64,000 nucleotides of DNA from Actinomycetota bacterium (GCA_014238065.1 JABABU010000027.1:1-64000); one strand, 5' to 3'. Numbered from the stretch's first letter, positions 43,670 to 53,432 are shown. Numbers and translations are program-made. The notes: generated by a model from the sequence alone, not told the origin.

Positions 43670-43712
43670 TGTGGTGATATGTGTAATTTAACTACTACAT
43701 GTGGTATAGCTG
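43670..43712 (+). promoter_or_regulatory. AT-rich promoter candidate with TGTGGT repeats
   Basis: An unusually AT-rich patch in a GC-rich setting, 58-100 bp before the GTG at 43770. TGTGGT occurs at 43670 and 43700, exactly 30 bp apart, and TATAGC (43705-43710) could be a -10. No -35 was convincing. Confidence 0.35.
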
Positions 43713-43769
43713 GCCAGCATCACTTGAGCAAAGACCCACTCGGCGAACACCAGAAGGAAGGAAATCGCG

Positions 43770-44657
43770 GTGCCAGTATCGGCAATCAACGGAGCATCCT
43801 GGCTTGTCCTGGGTCTCGCAGCAGTCGCAGTGGCGGTGATTGGTTTCACACTGATCCGGCAGCTGCGAGCGAAGCGACGCCGGGCCGAGCCGTGGACCAA
43901 CCCTGATCGCGATGCCTCGATAGGGCTCTACACCTCCACCGGCCGTCAGCTCAGGGGAGCGAGGCGATCGGCGACAGCGAAGCGTCGACCATCACCTCCG
44001 CTCCTCCAATCCGAGAAGCTGACCAAGCCAGGAGCCGAAGATCTCGCCGATGGTGGTCCGCTCGCGAGCGCTCTGGGGCTGGCTGCCCACAGTCGAGACG
44101 TTGTTGCAAAGTCGGGCACTGCCCGCGATTGCGACAGAGTCGTTTCCGGCGACACAAGTCTTGCCGGGATCATCGCCGCATCCGACATGGCTGGCGATGA
44201 TGTCGCCACCGGCCGGCACGACGGCCCGAGATCGGCTGATCCGATGGTCAGCGACAAGACTGCTGTCGAAACAGGCGCTGAAGAACGGTCCTCCGACCCA
44301 CTGGCGGACGACGATGTCAATCCGTTGCCGAGCGTTCCAGCGTGGATCCTCGAGGCCCAAGCCGCACTCCACGGTGACGACGACAGCGACGCCGTCGACG
44401 TCGTTGAAGCCAAGGGTGAATCAGCCGGACAGCCCGAAGCCAATGCCGATCTTCGACACGAGATCAAGCGACTCGAGCGCAAGGCCAAGAAAGCTCGTCG
44501 CAATGCCAGAGAGGCTCGCGACCGCGCAGTGAAGCGCGCTCGTCAGAACCGACCGAAGGATGCACGAGCAGCTGCGCTCGTCAACAAGGAACAGCGCCAG
44601 CGAGCACGGAAATTCACCAAACGAGCAGAGAAGCTGAAGAAATCGCTCGGTACGTGA
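43770..44657 (+). CDS. Membrane-anchored protein with basic coiled-coil C-terminus, unknown function
   Basis: 295 residues from a GTG with AAGGAA upstream. One membrane helix (residues 10-28, WLVLGLAAVAVAVIGFTLI), a basic stop-transfer stretch, a low-complexity acidic middle (100-220), and a C-terminal 70 residues rich in Lys/Arg/Ala (IKRLERKAKKARRNAREARD) predicted as a helix or coiled coil. Such a tail could bind nucleic acid or ribosomes on the cytoplasmic side. I do not recognise a family. Confidence 0.65.
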   Translation: MPVSAINGASWLVLGLAAVAVAVIGFTLIRQLRAKRRRAEPWTNPDRDASIGLYTSTGRQLRGARRSATAKRRPSPPLLQSEKLTKPGAEDLADGGPLASALGLAAHSRDVVAKSGTARDCDRVVSGDTSLAGIIAASDMAGDDVATGRHDGPRSADPMVSDKTAVETGAEERSSDPLADDDVNPLPSVPAWILEAQAALHGDDDSDAVDVVEAKGESAGQPEANADLRHEIKRLERKAKKARRNAREARDRAVKRARQNRPKDARAAALVNKEQRQRARKFTKRAEKLKKSLGT

Positions 44658-44689
44658 TCAGCACGGCAGTCACCGCGAATCGACAGATG

Positions 44690-45415
44690 TCACTCACCCC
44701 GGACGAGCGCAGCGACCAGGGCGAACATCGGCACCTTGCACTCATCGATGACACCGACAACGTCCTCGTGCGACAACTCTGTTCCCTGGAGCCCGGCCGC
44801 CAGGTTGGCGACGATCGCCACAGCCGCGTAAGGAACGCCGAGCTCGCGTGCGAGAGCGACTTCCGGATACCCGGTCATGCCGACAACGGTGCCACCGAGG
44901 ATTCCGTACATCTTGATCTCGGCGGGGGTCTCGAACCTCGGACCATTGGTGCAGACATAGGTCGCTGTCGGCGCGAGGTCGAGACCGATTGTTTCAGCGG
45001 CTGACGAAAGGCGCGACCGGAGTTCGAGGTCGTACGGCTCTGTCATGTCGATGTGCTGAACGTTCCCTGGCTCGTCGAAGAACGTCACATCACGGCCGGA
45101 TGTGAACTCGATGTACTGATCGCAGAGAAGAAATGTTCCAGCCGGATATGCGGGATCGATGGACCCCACGACGTTGATGGCGACGATGCCATCGGCTCCG
45201 AACTCACGAAGGGCCCAGACATTGGCCCGATAGTTGATCGCGTGCGGCGGCAGACTGTGGTCTGAGCCATGGCGGGGAATGAACGCAACGTGTGAGCCGT
45301 CGAGCATCCCGCTGCTGACCGACACGGGTCCGTACGGCGTCGCTACCTCCGTCACCTTTCGTTCGGTGAGCCCAGGGACATCGTAGAAACCTGATCCTGT
45401 GATGAGCGCCAACAT
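44690..45415 (-). CDS. S-methyl-5'-thioinosine/thioadenosine phosphorylase family protein
   Basis: 241 residues. The PNP/MTAP fold shows ITGSGFYDVPGL (phosphate loop), FIPRHGSDHSLPPHAINYRA and CTNGPRFETPAEIKM. At the base-recognition site it has VANLAAG, the Asn type found in the methylthioinosine phosphorylase of Pseudomonas (NPAAG, from memory), not the TDYD of methylthioadenosine phosphorylases. It thus probably cleaves methylthioinosine. It is divergent from an MTA deaminase-like gene, which would make that substrate. Confidence 0.87.
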   Translation of the reverse strand: MLALITGSGFYDVPGLTERKVTEVATPYGPVSVSSGMLDGSHVAFIPRHGSDHSLPPHAINYRANVWALREFGADGIVAINVVGSIDPAYPAGTFLLCDQYIEFTSGRDVTFFDEPGNVQHIDMTEPYDLELRSRLSSAAETIGLDLAPTATYVCTNGPRFETPAEIKMYGILGGTVVGMTGYPEVALARELGVPYAAVAIVANLAAGLQGTELSHEDVVGVIDECKVPMFALVAALVRGE

Positions 45416-45525
45416 GGCGTCGACCGTACTCCCGATGCGTCAGAAAGCTGGCGGCGTACCTCGAGATGATTGCCAGAAGACTTCTTCAACTTGTCGACGA
45501 CGATCCCACCTGCCACGATCGCCAC

Positions 45526-46848
45526 ATGTCCTCAAAGGCACAGCGCCTCATCGCGGACGCAGTCATCACATGCCGAGCTGCTGTCGAGGTTCATCGACCA
45601 GGTTTCATCGACGTAGATGCAGATGGCAGGGTCAAGCGATCAGGATCACTGGCCGACGCCCCACCAACCGAGGACGCCGTGACCAGAATGTCTGGCCTCC
45701 TGATGCCTGGTCTGATCAACTCCCACGCGCACGGACCCATGACGCTGTTGCGCGGCGTCGGTGACGGTCTGCCCCTGGAACGGTGGCTCACAGAAGCCAT
45801 CTGGCCGCGGGAGGGCAAGCTCGCGCCTGGAGATGTCGCAGCAGGCATGTTGCTGGCGTCGGTGGAGATGCTTCTCGCCGGAGTGACGGCGAGCTGCGAG
45901 ATGTACTTCGCCGATGACGAACTCCTGGACGCCGTCGATGCAAGCGGAGGCCGGGTGATGTGTACGCCTGGCGTGGTCGGTGTCGCTCACCTCGCAAACT
46001 TTTACGAACCGACTGGTCGCTTGGCCGAAATCGCAACGCTCCACGCCAGCCGGCACGAACCTGAAGGTCGACTTCGCGTCGGCGTCGCACCGCACTCGGC
46101 CTACGACCTTCCGCTCGCGGTTGTCGACGACCTCGCCGGCCTGGCTCGCGATCTCGACTGTCCGCTGCACATCCACATCGCGGAAACCGGCGATGAGGGC
46201 CGGGATCTCGAAGAGGTGCACGGAAAGCGAACCGTTGAGGTGCTCGCTGAGAGAGGTGTGCTCGACGGACACGTCCTGGCCGCTCACGGAGTGTGGCTCA
46301 ACGATGCCGAGGTCGAGTTGTTCGCGAGCCACGGAACCCACGTGGCCCACTGTCCGAAGAGCAACCTCAAGCTCGGGTCGGGCGTTGCGAGGCTGCACGA
46401 CCTCATCACTGCCGGAGTGAACGTGGGGCTCGGAACCGATGGGGTCGCGAGCAACGACGACCTCGACCTGTGGCAGGAGCTACAGCTCGCTCCCCTGCTC
46501 GCTCGCGGCACAAGTGGAGACCCGACCCGGATCACCGCCGAACAGGCTCTCCTGATGGCAACACGTCGCGGGGCCGAGGCCATCGGCATGCCAGACACAG
46601 GCACGCTCACGCCAGGCTCGTGGGCCGACATCATTCGCGTCGACCTCAGCCAGCCTGCGTTCACGCCCATCATCACCGACGACGACCTGGTCGATCGACT
46701 CGTCTTCGCAGGAGGCTCGCGATATGTCACCGACACCTGGGTGGCAGGACAACGCGTGGTCGAGGCCGGGGTCTCGACCATGGTCGACACCGAGACAGCT
46801 CTCGCCGATGCGCAAGCGCGGGCCGAGCGACTCGCAGCTGCAGTCTGA
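45526..46848 (+). CDS. MTA/SAH deaminase-like amidohydrolase
   Basis: 440 residues from the ATG at 45526. Metal ligands are visible in LINSHAHGPM (HxH), HIHIAET, LAAHGVWL and GTDGVASNDDLD. These are the motifs of TrzN/AtzA-type amidohydrolases that include 5-methylthioadenosine/S-adenosylhomocysteine deaminase. The adjacent phosphorylase supports deamination of methylthioadenosine to methylthioinosine. Guanine deaminase or triazine hydrolase activities are less likely alternatives. Confidence 0.87.
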   Translation: MSSKAQRLIADAVITCRAAVEVHRPGFIDVDADGRVKRSGSLADAPPTEDAVTRMSGLLMPGLINSHAHGPMTLLRGVGDGLPLERWLTEAIWPREGKLAPGDVAAGMLLASVEMLLAGVTASCEMYFADDELLDAVDASGGRVMCTPGVVGVAHLANFYEPTGRLAEIATLHASRHEPEGRLRVGVAPHSAYDLPLAVVDDLAGLARDLDCPLHIHIAETGDEGRDLEEVHGKRTVEVLAERGVLDGHVLAAHGVWLNDAEVELFASHGTHVAHCPKSNLKLGSGVARLHDLITAGVNVGLGTDGVASNDDLDLWQELQLAPLLARGTSGDPTRITAEQALLMATRRGAEAIGMPDTGTLTPGSWADIIRVDLSQPAFTPIITDDDLVDRLVFAGGSRYVTDTWVAGQRVVEAGVSTMVDTETALADAQARAERLAAAV

Positions 46849-46883
46849 ACCGCGTCAGCAGCAGCTGCACTCGAAGGACTGGT

Positions 46884-47705
46884 TCAGGCCGTGAGCCACT
46901 CGCCGGGACCGGGACCGTCAGGGAACAAGCGAGTCTGAAACCGGCGCATGCCACCGAGCCAGCGGTCGATGTCATCGGCTTTACGTTTTGCGTACGTCTC
47001 GACCTCTGGGTGCGGCAGCACGAGGAAACGCTCTTCGGCCATCGCGTCGATCACGACATCGGCGAGTTCGGCTGGGCTGAGAACGCCGTCACCTGACGCC
47101 ACACCTGCGCCTGTACCCAACGCGCCAACGGAAGGACTGTTGACGCCGATGTTCGTGGCAACCGCCTGCGGGCACAGAACCGACACCTTGATGCCTTGAT
47201 GCCCGTGCGTGACCGACAGCCATTCGCCCAAGGAAACAGCTGCGTGCTTCGTCACCGAGTACGCGAGCGATCCGATCTGGGTCAGCAGACCGGCTGCTGA
47301 TGCCGTGTTCAGAAGGTACCCGTTGCCCCGTTCGATCATCCCAGGCACGACTGCCCTTGCCGCATAGACGTGAGACATCACATGCACGTCGAACATGTCG
47401 GTGATCTCGGCGTTGTCGACTTCAAGTCCTCCGACAGTCACGTAGCCGGCGTTCGAGACGAAGACATCGATGGGTCCGTGGTTCATCTCGACCTCGTCCA
47501 CCAATTGCTTGATCGCGGTCTCATCACTGACATCGACGACGTGACCACTCGCGCCGATCCTCGCCGCCTCGGTGCCGACGAGATCAACATTCAGATCGAC
47601 GATGGCGACATGGGCGGCGCCTTCGGCGATGAAACGCTCGGCGATTCCCAGACCGATACCGCTGGCTCCACCCGTGACGACGGCAACTTTGTTCTTGAGC
47701 TCCAT
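46884..47705 (-). CDS. Short-chain dehydrogenase/reductase
   Basis: 273 residues from the ATG at 47705. TGGASGIGLGIAERF binds the dinucleotide, VSNAGY is the NAG-like motif, and LAYSVTKHAAV gives the catalytic YxxxK. The C-terminal region (EVETYAKRKADDIDRWLGGM) matches SDRs of acyl/steroid type in actinobacteria. It oxidises or reduces an unknown alcohol or ketone. Confidence 0.9.
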   Translation of the reverse strand: MELKNKVAVVTGGASGIGLGIAERFIAEGAAHVAIVDLNVDLVGTEAARIGASGHVVDVSDETAIKQLVDEVEMNHGPIDVFVSNAGYVTVGGLEVDNAEITDMFDVHVMSHVYAARAVVPGMIERGNGYLLNTASAAGLLTQIGSLAYSVTKHAAVSLGEWLSVTHGHQGIKVSVLCPQAVATNIGVNSPSVGALGTGAGVASGDGVLSPAELADVVIDAMAEERFLVLPHPEVETYAKRKADDIDRWLGGMRRFQTRLFPDGPGPGEWLTA

Positions 47706-47769
47706 GGCCGAGACGGTAGCGTCAAGCGCTCGTCTGGTGTCAGGTCGCCGCCACTCGGGGAAGGCTTTC

Positions 47770-48597
47770 ATGCACGTCGACACCTATCTGAAACGCATCG
47801 GGTACGAGGGTTCGCCGCGGGTGGATGTGGCAACCATGTTCGACCTGCACCGGCATCACCTCGAAGCGATCCCCTACGAAAACATCGACGTACAGCTGGA
47901 ACGACTCGTCGACCTCGACATCGGGCGCATCTACGACAAGATCGTGAACGACTGGCGTGGCGGTTGGTGCTACGAGATGAACGGCATATTCGGGTGGGCT
48001 CTCGGCGAGATCGGTTTTGACGTCACGAGGATGGGTGGAGCCGTCGGCCGTGAATTCAGCGGCAAGGACAATTTCTTCGGAAGCCATCTCATCCTCGACG
48101 TGAAGATCGACGGTGAAACCTGGCTGTGCGATGTCGGGTTCGGCGACGCATTTCACCAGCCAATCCGGCTGGTCGAGGGACCATTCGAACAGCGAGGATT
48201 CGTGTTCGAGCTAGTTCGTGACGACAGATACTGGCGGGTCAGGAACCATGTGTTCGGCGGGTCACCTTCATACGATTTCGTCCACGAACCCGTCGACGAA
48301 ACATTGCTCCAGGTCACTTGCGACTGGCTCAGGACGGCGCCGGAGTCTCCCTTCACCGGATGGCTCGTCGTGCAGCGATTCGTCGCCGACGGTTTCCAGA
48401 TCCAGCAAGGACTGACCGCAAAGCACATCACGCCAGGCGGAGTCACTGAGCACAGCATCGAAAGCGCAGACGAACTCGTGGAACGGCTTCGGTCCGTTTT
48501 CGGCCTCGACGTGCCGGAGGTGGCTGACTTGTGGCCGCGACTCTGGGCCAAGCATGCCGACTTCGTCGCCGAACGGGCTGCCCGTCGACGGAACTGA
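47770..48597 (+). CDS. Arylamine N-acetyltransferase
   Basis: 275 residues from the ATG at 47770. The Cys-His-Asp triad is visible as DWRGGWCYEMNGIFGWAL, FFGSHLILDV and CDVGFGD. It transfers acetyl from acetyl-CoA to arylamines, hydrazines or, in polyketide pathways, related acceptors. Divergent from the SDR by 64 bp. Confidence 0.92.
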   Translation: MHVDTYLKRIGYEGSPRVDVATMFDLHRHHLEAIPYENIDVQLERLVDLDIGRIYDKIVNDWRGGWCYEMNGIFGWALGEIGFDVTRMGGAVGREFSGKDNFFGSHLILDVKIDGETWLCDVGFGDAFHQPIRLVEGPFEQRGFVFELVRDDRYWRVRNHVFGGSPSYDFVHEPVDETLLQVTCDWLRTAPESPFTGWLVVQRFVADGFQIQQGLTAKHITPGGVTEHSIESADELVERLRSVFGLDVPEVADLWPRLWAKHADFVAERAARRRN

Positions 48598-48704
48598 CCT
48601 TCGGCAGCGCTCTCCGTCCGGGTCCTCGATGTCGGTGGGACAAGCCTGGTCGAGGTGACCACCACCCTTGGAGCAGCATGCCAAGAAGCTAGGATCACCG
48701 ATCG

Positions 48705-50480
48705 ATGCGGCCGTTTCTGAGACGCAAACTCGACATCCTCCTGACGCTCGCTGCGGCCGCCCTGATCGGTGTTGCCGCGATCATCGGAAGCGCGGTCGGT
48801 GATTCGGAGCGGGTCGCAGCAATCTGGGTTGATGCCGAGCTCACCGGAGGCGGCAAGCTGGCGGTATCTGAAGTCATCGACTACGACTTCGGACTGCAGA
48901 ACCGGCATGGCATCTACCGCGACATCGACGATCTCGATCCCGATGCTGCGATCAGTGTCGTGTCACCAACAGCTCCTGACCAATTCGTGGTGTTCGACCA
49001 TTCGTTCGCGACACAGCTCCGCAGTCGCATCAGGGTCGGAGATCCGAACGACACCGTCAGCGGTCGCCACCGTTATCACGTCGAGTTCCCACTCGACACC
49101 GTCGCCGCTGGCGGGATCCTGGCATGGGACGCCGTCGGCACCGAGTGGGCAGTTGGCATCGAACGAGTCGAGGTGCTGCTTCGATCGGACAGAGCGCTCT
49201 CGTCGACCGAGTGTCTCACCGGCCCAGCCGGAAGCTGGGACACCTGCGCGGTAGAAGTACTTGGACCTGGCGTAGTCAGCGTGGTGCTGACCGGTCTCGA
49301 CGCCGGCGACGGGATCACGATCTACGCCGATCTCGGGGACCCGGTTGCGCTCGCACTCGCCGACGATTTTCTGCCAACCGGCACAGCACCCGACCCCGGC
49401 ATACCCACGTCGGCCCTGGTCCTCGTCGCGATCATCGCCGCATTGCTCGCCTCGATCCCCATCGCGGGGGTCATTCGCAGACTCGGCCGAGAAAAGGTAC
49501 ACGTCGGAGGGCCCGTTGCGGCTGCCTTTGGAGGATCACTCGACGGAGTCGAGCGAGTCGATCACAGCGATCTCGCCGACATGGCAACAACTGCTTTCGC
49601 CCCTCCGCCCAACATCTCTGCCACCGAGGGGAGCGTGCTATATCTCGAGGCCGTTCCGAAACGATCGCTTTCGGCATTCATCATCGAACGTGCCATCGCA
49701 GGGGAAATCGAGATCGAGGGCGACGCCGACGGCGACTCCCTCACGCTGCTTCGCACCGATCAGGACCTTGAGGATCGGTGGCGCCCGACCATCAACAAGA
49801 TGTTCGGCCAGCGCAAGAAGATTTCGCTCGACAAGTACGACAAGAAATTCACTGCCGGCCGCGCCCACCTGAAGAAGAAGCTCGAGTCGTGGCAACGAGA
49901 GAGCGGTTACTGGAACGACGAAGGTCAAGTGATGCAGATTCGCGTTCGCGTGCTCTCGGGAATCGGCGTAGGTGTCGGCATCGTTGGAGCGGCGGCCGGT
50001 GGAGCCGCGTCGGCCAGGTGGGGCGGAATCTGGGTGATTCTGCTCGTCATCGCCGCGGCCATCGCAGGAGGGTCCGCGTCGAGCATGGTCAGGTTGTGGG
50101 AACTCCTCGTTCGATCTCCGGCAGGGTCAGCCATGTGGATCCAGATCGAGTCGTTCCGCAGATTCCTCGAAGGATCGGAAGCACAGCACGTCGAGAATGC
50201 CGCTTCGATGGGCGTGCTCAGGGAGTACACGGCCTGGGCCATCGCGCTGGATGAGACACGGGCATGGACCAAGGCCGTGGCCAGAGCTGCCCTCGACTCG
50301 CCGGAGTTCCGGTCGGACTTCGCGAACGACCTGTACATCGCCATGGCTGCCCGCAGCATTGCGTCGGCCGCGTCGAAGACCAGCACCGCTCCTTGGTCGG
50401 ACGGGAGTGGAGGCGGAGGATTCTCAGGCGGAGGATTCTCAGGCGGAGGAGGCGGCGGCGGGGGCGGCGGTTCGTGGTGA
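48705..50480 (+). CDS. DUF2207 membrane protein with Gly-rich tail
   Basis: 591 residues. An N-terminal membrane segment (LLTLAAAALIGVAAIIGSAV), an extracytoplasmic DUF2207 domain (residues 40-230: VIDYDFGLQNRHGIYRDIDD), a second helix near 245, a cytoplasmic domain (270-410), a helical pair near 420-460, and a glycine-rich tail ending in GGGGGGSW. This architecture is typical of DUF2207 proteins, whose function is unknown. Confidence 0.88.
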   Translation: MRPFLRRKLDILLTLAAAALIGVAAIIGSAVGDSERVAAIWVDAELTGGGKLAVSEVIDYDFGLQNRHGIYRDIDDLDPDAAISVVSPTAPDQFVVFDHSFATQLRSRIRVGDPNDTVSGRHRYHVEFPLDTVAAGGILAWDAVGTEWAVGIERVEVLLRSDRALSSTECLTGPAGSWDTCAVEVLGPGVVSVVLTGLDAGDGITIYADLGDPVALALADDFLPTGTAPDPGIPTSALVLVAIIAALLASIPIAGVIRRLGREKVHVGGPVAAAFGGSLDGVERVDHSDLADMATTAFAPPPNISATEGSVLYLEAVPKRSLSAFIIERAIAGEIEIEGDADGDSLTLLRTDQDLEDRWRPTINKMFGQRKKISLDKYDKKFTAGRAHLKKKLESWQRESGYWNDEGQVMQIRVRVLSGIGVGVGIVGAAAGGAASARWGGIWVILLVIAAAIAGGSASSMVRLWELLVRSPAGSAMWIQIESFRRFLEGSEAQHVENAASMGVLREYTAWAIALDETRAWTKAVARAALDSPEFRSDFANDLYIAMAARSIASAASKTSTAPWSDGSGGGGFSGGGFSGGGGGGGGGGSW

Positions 50481-50496
50481 GACCGTCGTCGAGCGC

Positions 50497-51924
50497 TCAG
50501 CGCCCAGCGCTGTCGTGCGGGAGCGACCCGCGAGCTGCTCTCAGGTATCCATACGGCGTTTCATAGCGAAGGTTCGACGCTCTCGACGTATAGATGTCGG
50601 CGTATTTCTCCACCTGGCGTGCGAAGAGGCTCTTGTCGTTCCCGCCACGCATCAAAGGACCCCAGTCAGGGTGTCCGAGCTCCGAAGCGGCGCGAGCGAG
50701 CGGCACGATCTGCTCGTCGAGCGCGACGGCAGCCGCCTTCACTTCGTCGAGCCTGGCGCTCAACTCCCTTCCCCGCGAACGGTCGCGCTGGCGCGCCATC
50801 CGAAACTGGGCCTGTTGACGGTCGAGACTGACCTTCTCTTCCATGAGCGACTGAAGGGTGGAGAGCGCTCCCTCTGCCTCTATCGAGGCAAGGACTTCGG
50901 CCTCGATCTCGCGAGCGATCAGGGCGGTGCGCCAACGCAGGACATCCTTGGTCACATGAACGTCCCCGAACAGGTGATCACCGACGTACAGCAACTGCGC
51001 GCTCGCGAGTCCGAGACTCTCTTCAACGATTCGAGCGTTACCACCGAAGTACACGTGTCCGACTTCGAGCGGGCCAATGTGAGGAATCATCAACGACTGG
51101 TCTTCGTCGACGATTCGATAGATCTGACTCCTCTCGGAGAAGAACCGAGGCTTCGCCGCTGACACGATGACGAGGTCGAAAAGATCGCGCCATGTCTCAC
51201 CGGACTCGCAATACCTGTCGAACGCATAGGCCATCATCTGCTTCGTGTAGTCCCACCCCGAGTTGGTGATGAGCAGCAACTTCTTGCCGGCAGCTCGCTG
51301 ATCGCGAAGCGTCGAGATGATGTGCGGATCGAGGTCGACGAACCGTTCAGGGCTTGCAGTGATCTCGGCCTTCACCGCTCCTTCGAGATGACTGGCAGCC
51401 AGAGCACCGTCGATCGCGCGGTAGAGGTCGGCGTAGGTCAGTATCCCCGGAAGGGGACTTGCATCGTGGATCTCGACGAGCTGGGTCCAGAGGTCGGCTC
51501 TCGACAGCTCGAACATCGTGTTCATGAACTCAAAGCGTTCGAGACTGAGGTCGATCACCGTCTCGGCGTACATCAATCGCTGGGACTCGAAACTCATCGG
51601 CAAAATGCCGTGCTGCGCGCGGACGACGTAACCGAAACGAGTCGCTTTCACCAGGTTTCCCAGCTCGAGATCGAAGGTGAGGCCCAACGTGAATCTCGTC
51701 GGGTCGAACTCGAGAGATTCCACTGGCCAACTCATGTCGGACAGGTACGCCTTCGCGTGGTCAAAGGCGCCGCGCTCCCACTCGTTCACGTCGTAGTGAA
51801 TGAGCGTGTAGTCCATGTCGTAGCCAAAAGCGCTAACCGACCGGAGGTTCAGCGTCCTGTTGACGAAGATCCCGTGCTCGGCCGGCTGGTCAGAGCCGAA
51901 CGGCTCTTGCGCTCCGCCAAGCAT
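50497..51924 (-). CDS. HAD-IG family 5'-nucleotidase
   Basis: 475 residues. The HAD motif I is AFGYDMDYTLIHYDVNEW near residue 33, followed by LLLITNSGWDYTKQMM (motif II) and LYVGDHLFGDVHVTKDV (motif IV). This is the IMP/GMP-type cytosolic 5'-nucleotidase layout (NT5C2-like). The C-terminal part includes a charged helical region. The ATG directly abuts the nitroreductase stop, so the pair is co-transcribed. Confidence 0.88.
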   Translation of the reverse strand: MLGGAQEPFGSDQPAEHGIFVNRTLNLRSVSAFGYDMDYTLIHYDVNEWERGAFDHAKAYLSDMSWPVESLEFDPTRFTLGLTFDLELGNLVKATRFGYVVRAQHGILPMSFESQRLMYAETVIDLSLERFEFMNTMFELSRADLWTQLVEIHDASPLPGILTYADLYRAIDGALAASHLEGAVKAEITASPERFVDLDPHIISTLRDQRAAGKKLLLITNSGWDYTKQMMAYAFDRYCESGETWRDLFDLVIVSAAKPRFFSERSQIYRIVDEDQSLMIPHIGPLEVGHVYFGGNARIVEESLGLASAQLLYVGDHLFGDVHVTKDVLRWRTALIAREIEAEVLASIEAEGALSTLQSLMEEKVSLDRQQAQFRMARQRDRSRGRELSARLDEVKAAAVALDEQIVPLARAASELGHPDWGPLMRGGNDKSLFARQVEKYADIYTSRASNLRYETPYGYLRAARGSLPHDSAGR

Positions 51925-52578
51925 TCAGTCGCTACTCCACAGAGGCTCTGGGGTTTCGAAGCCAACCGGCTGTCCCCACTGGTTTCGGTAGCTGACCTCA
52001 TGAACCGGACGCCTCGGGGCAACTCCCCACTTGCCCGTCGGGTAGCCCATCGGGACACAACAGCTCATTGCCCAACCCGAATCGCCAGGAACGCCGAGAA
52101 GATCCGGCACCGCGTCGCCCTTGAATGCCAGCACGGTCGTGAGCGACGAGCCGACACCTTCGGCCCGCGCCGCGAGCTGGGCGCTCCAGATGGCGGGATA
52201 GATCGAGCCCCCGGTTCGATCGCCCTTCGAGAATCCGAACAAGAACAGCGGGTAGTCGGCGAAGTTGTCGACGGCTGACTCGACCGAGCGTCGCATTTTC
52301 AAAAACGGCGCGTTGCCGTCGGGGTCGGCAACTGCGGCCTCGGCCTGGTCTTTGTAGATGGTCTTGAACAACTGGTCGATGCACTCGCCGTACATCGTGG
52401 CGAGTTCGCCCTTGATGGCCGGATCGTCGACCAGAAGAAATGCCCAGTTCTGCTGATTGCCTCCGCTGGGAGCGCGAATCGCGGCGTCGAGGATCTTGGC
52501 CTGAACGTCCGTGGAGATCGGATCGGGCTTCACCCTGCGCATGGCGCGGGTCGTGTACAGAGCTTCGTAGATGTCCAT
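51925..52578 (-). CDS. Nitroreductase family flavoprotein
   Basis: 217 residues from the ATG at 52578. FMN-binding residues appear in LYTTRAMRRVKPDPI and IRAPSGGNQQNWAFLLVDD, and AAR..GVGSSLTTVLAF is the conserved C-terminal region. It reduces nitro groups, quinones or flavin-linked substrates with NAD(P)H. It is divergent from the cysteine-rich regulator, with 82 bp between. Confidence 0.9.
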   Translation of the reverse strand: MDIYEALYTTRAMRRVKPDPISTDVQAKILDAAIRAPSGGNQQNWAFLLVDDPAIKGELATMYGECIDQLFKTIYKDQAEAAVADPDGNAPFLKMRRSVESAVDNFADYPLFLFGFSKGDRTGGSIYPAIWSAQLAARAEGVGSSLTTVLAFKGDAVPDLLGVPGDSGWAMSCCVPMGYPTGKWGVAPRRPVHEVSYRNQWGQPVGFETPEPLWSSD

Positions 52579-52660
52579 CACGGAAACCCTACGGGCCAGC
52601 AAACCGCTCGGTCGAATTCAGCAAGTTCAAGATGTGCAAATTCAGGGTACCGTGGTCGGC
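52579..52660. promoter_or_regulatory. Divergent promoter region of nitroreductase and SufR-like regulator
   Basis: 82 bp. It contains GAATTCAG (52613-52620) and AAATTCAG (52639-52646), a near-direct repeat 26 bp apart, the best candidate for a repressor operator. No reliable -35/-10 pair was fixed. Confidence 0.35.
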
Positions 52661-53326
52661 ATGAACGTCGAACCGGACTCGAAGCGGCGCATCATCGATT
52701 TCCTGAAACGTCGATCGAGCGCAACGGTCGCCGAGCTGACCGACCATCTCGCAGTGACCTCGACGGCAGTACGTCAGCATCTCGACGACCTCGAGCACAG
52801 AGGCCTGGTGTGCCGTCTCGACCCTGTGAACACCGGAGGGCGAGGTCGACCGAGAATGCCCTGGGCACTCACTGAGCTGGCTGCCGATCTGTTCCCCGAT
52901 CGCCATGCCGACCTCACCGTCGAATTGATCACGGCGATCCGCGACAGCGTGGGTGAGGAAGGCCTCGATGCGGTGATCCTGAGAAGATCTCAGAAGCAGC
53001 GCGAGAGCTACGAGGCTGCCATCGCTGCAAGCGAGCCAGGCGATGTCGCCGCGACGGTCCAGACCCTGGCAGACCTGCGATCGGCAGAGGGTTACATGGC
53101 CGACGTGACCTCCGACGACGACGGCTCGTTGCTGCTCACCGAACACCACTGCCCGATCTGCGACGCGGCCGAGACCTGTCAGGGATTGTGCCGTGACGAA
53201 CTCGAACTGTTCCGAGGGGTGCTGGGTCCCGATGTCACGGTCGAGCGCACGACACATCTGCTGTCAGGCGACCCGCGCTGTGCCTATCGGGTCACGCCGG
53301 TGTCGATCAAGTTGGCACAGCGCTGA
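52661..53326 (+). CDS. SufR-like HTH regulator with C-terminal cysteine cluster
   Basis: 221 residues from the ATG at 52661. The winged HTH is residues 10-65 (ATVAELTDHLAVTSTAVRQH) followed by GGRGRPRMPWALT. The C-terminal half has HHCPICDAAETCQGLCRDEL and, later, SGDPRCAYRVTP, a cysteine arrangement like that of SufR-type iron-sulfur regulators. It probably senses Fe-S status or redox stress and represses the divergent nitroreductase operon; that link is inference. Confidence 0.8.
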   Translation: MNVEPDSKRRIIDFLKRRSSATVAELTDHLAVTSTAVRQHLDDLEHRGLVCRLDPVNTGGRGRPRMPWALTELAADLFPDRHADLTVELITAIRDSVGEEGLDAVILRRSQKQRESYEAAIAASEPGDVAATVQTLADLRSAEGYMADVTSDDDGSLLLTEHHCPICDAAETCQGLCRDELELFRGVLGPDVTVERTTHLLSGDPRCAYRVTPVSIKLAQR

Positions 53327-53432
53327 TCTCGATCCGGAGTTCTGCGAGGATGTCTTGGCCGAGTTATCGACGTTGACCGAGGGGCCACGCCGGATCGGCG
53401 TCGCTCCTTGTTTCGCGTCAGAGAGTTGCATC

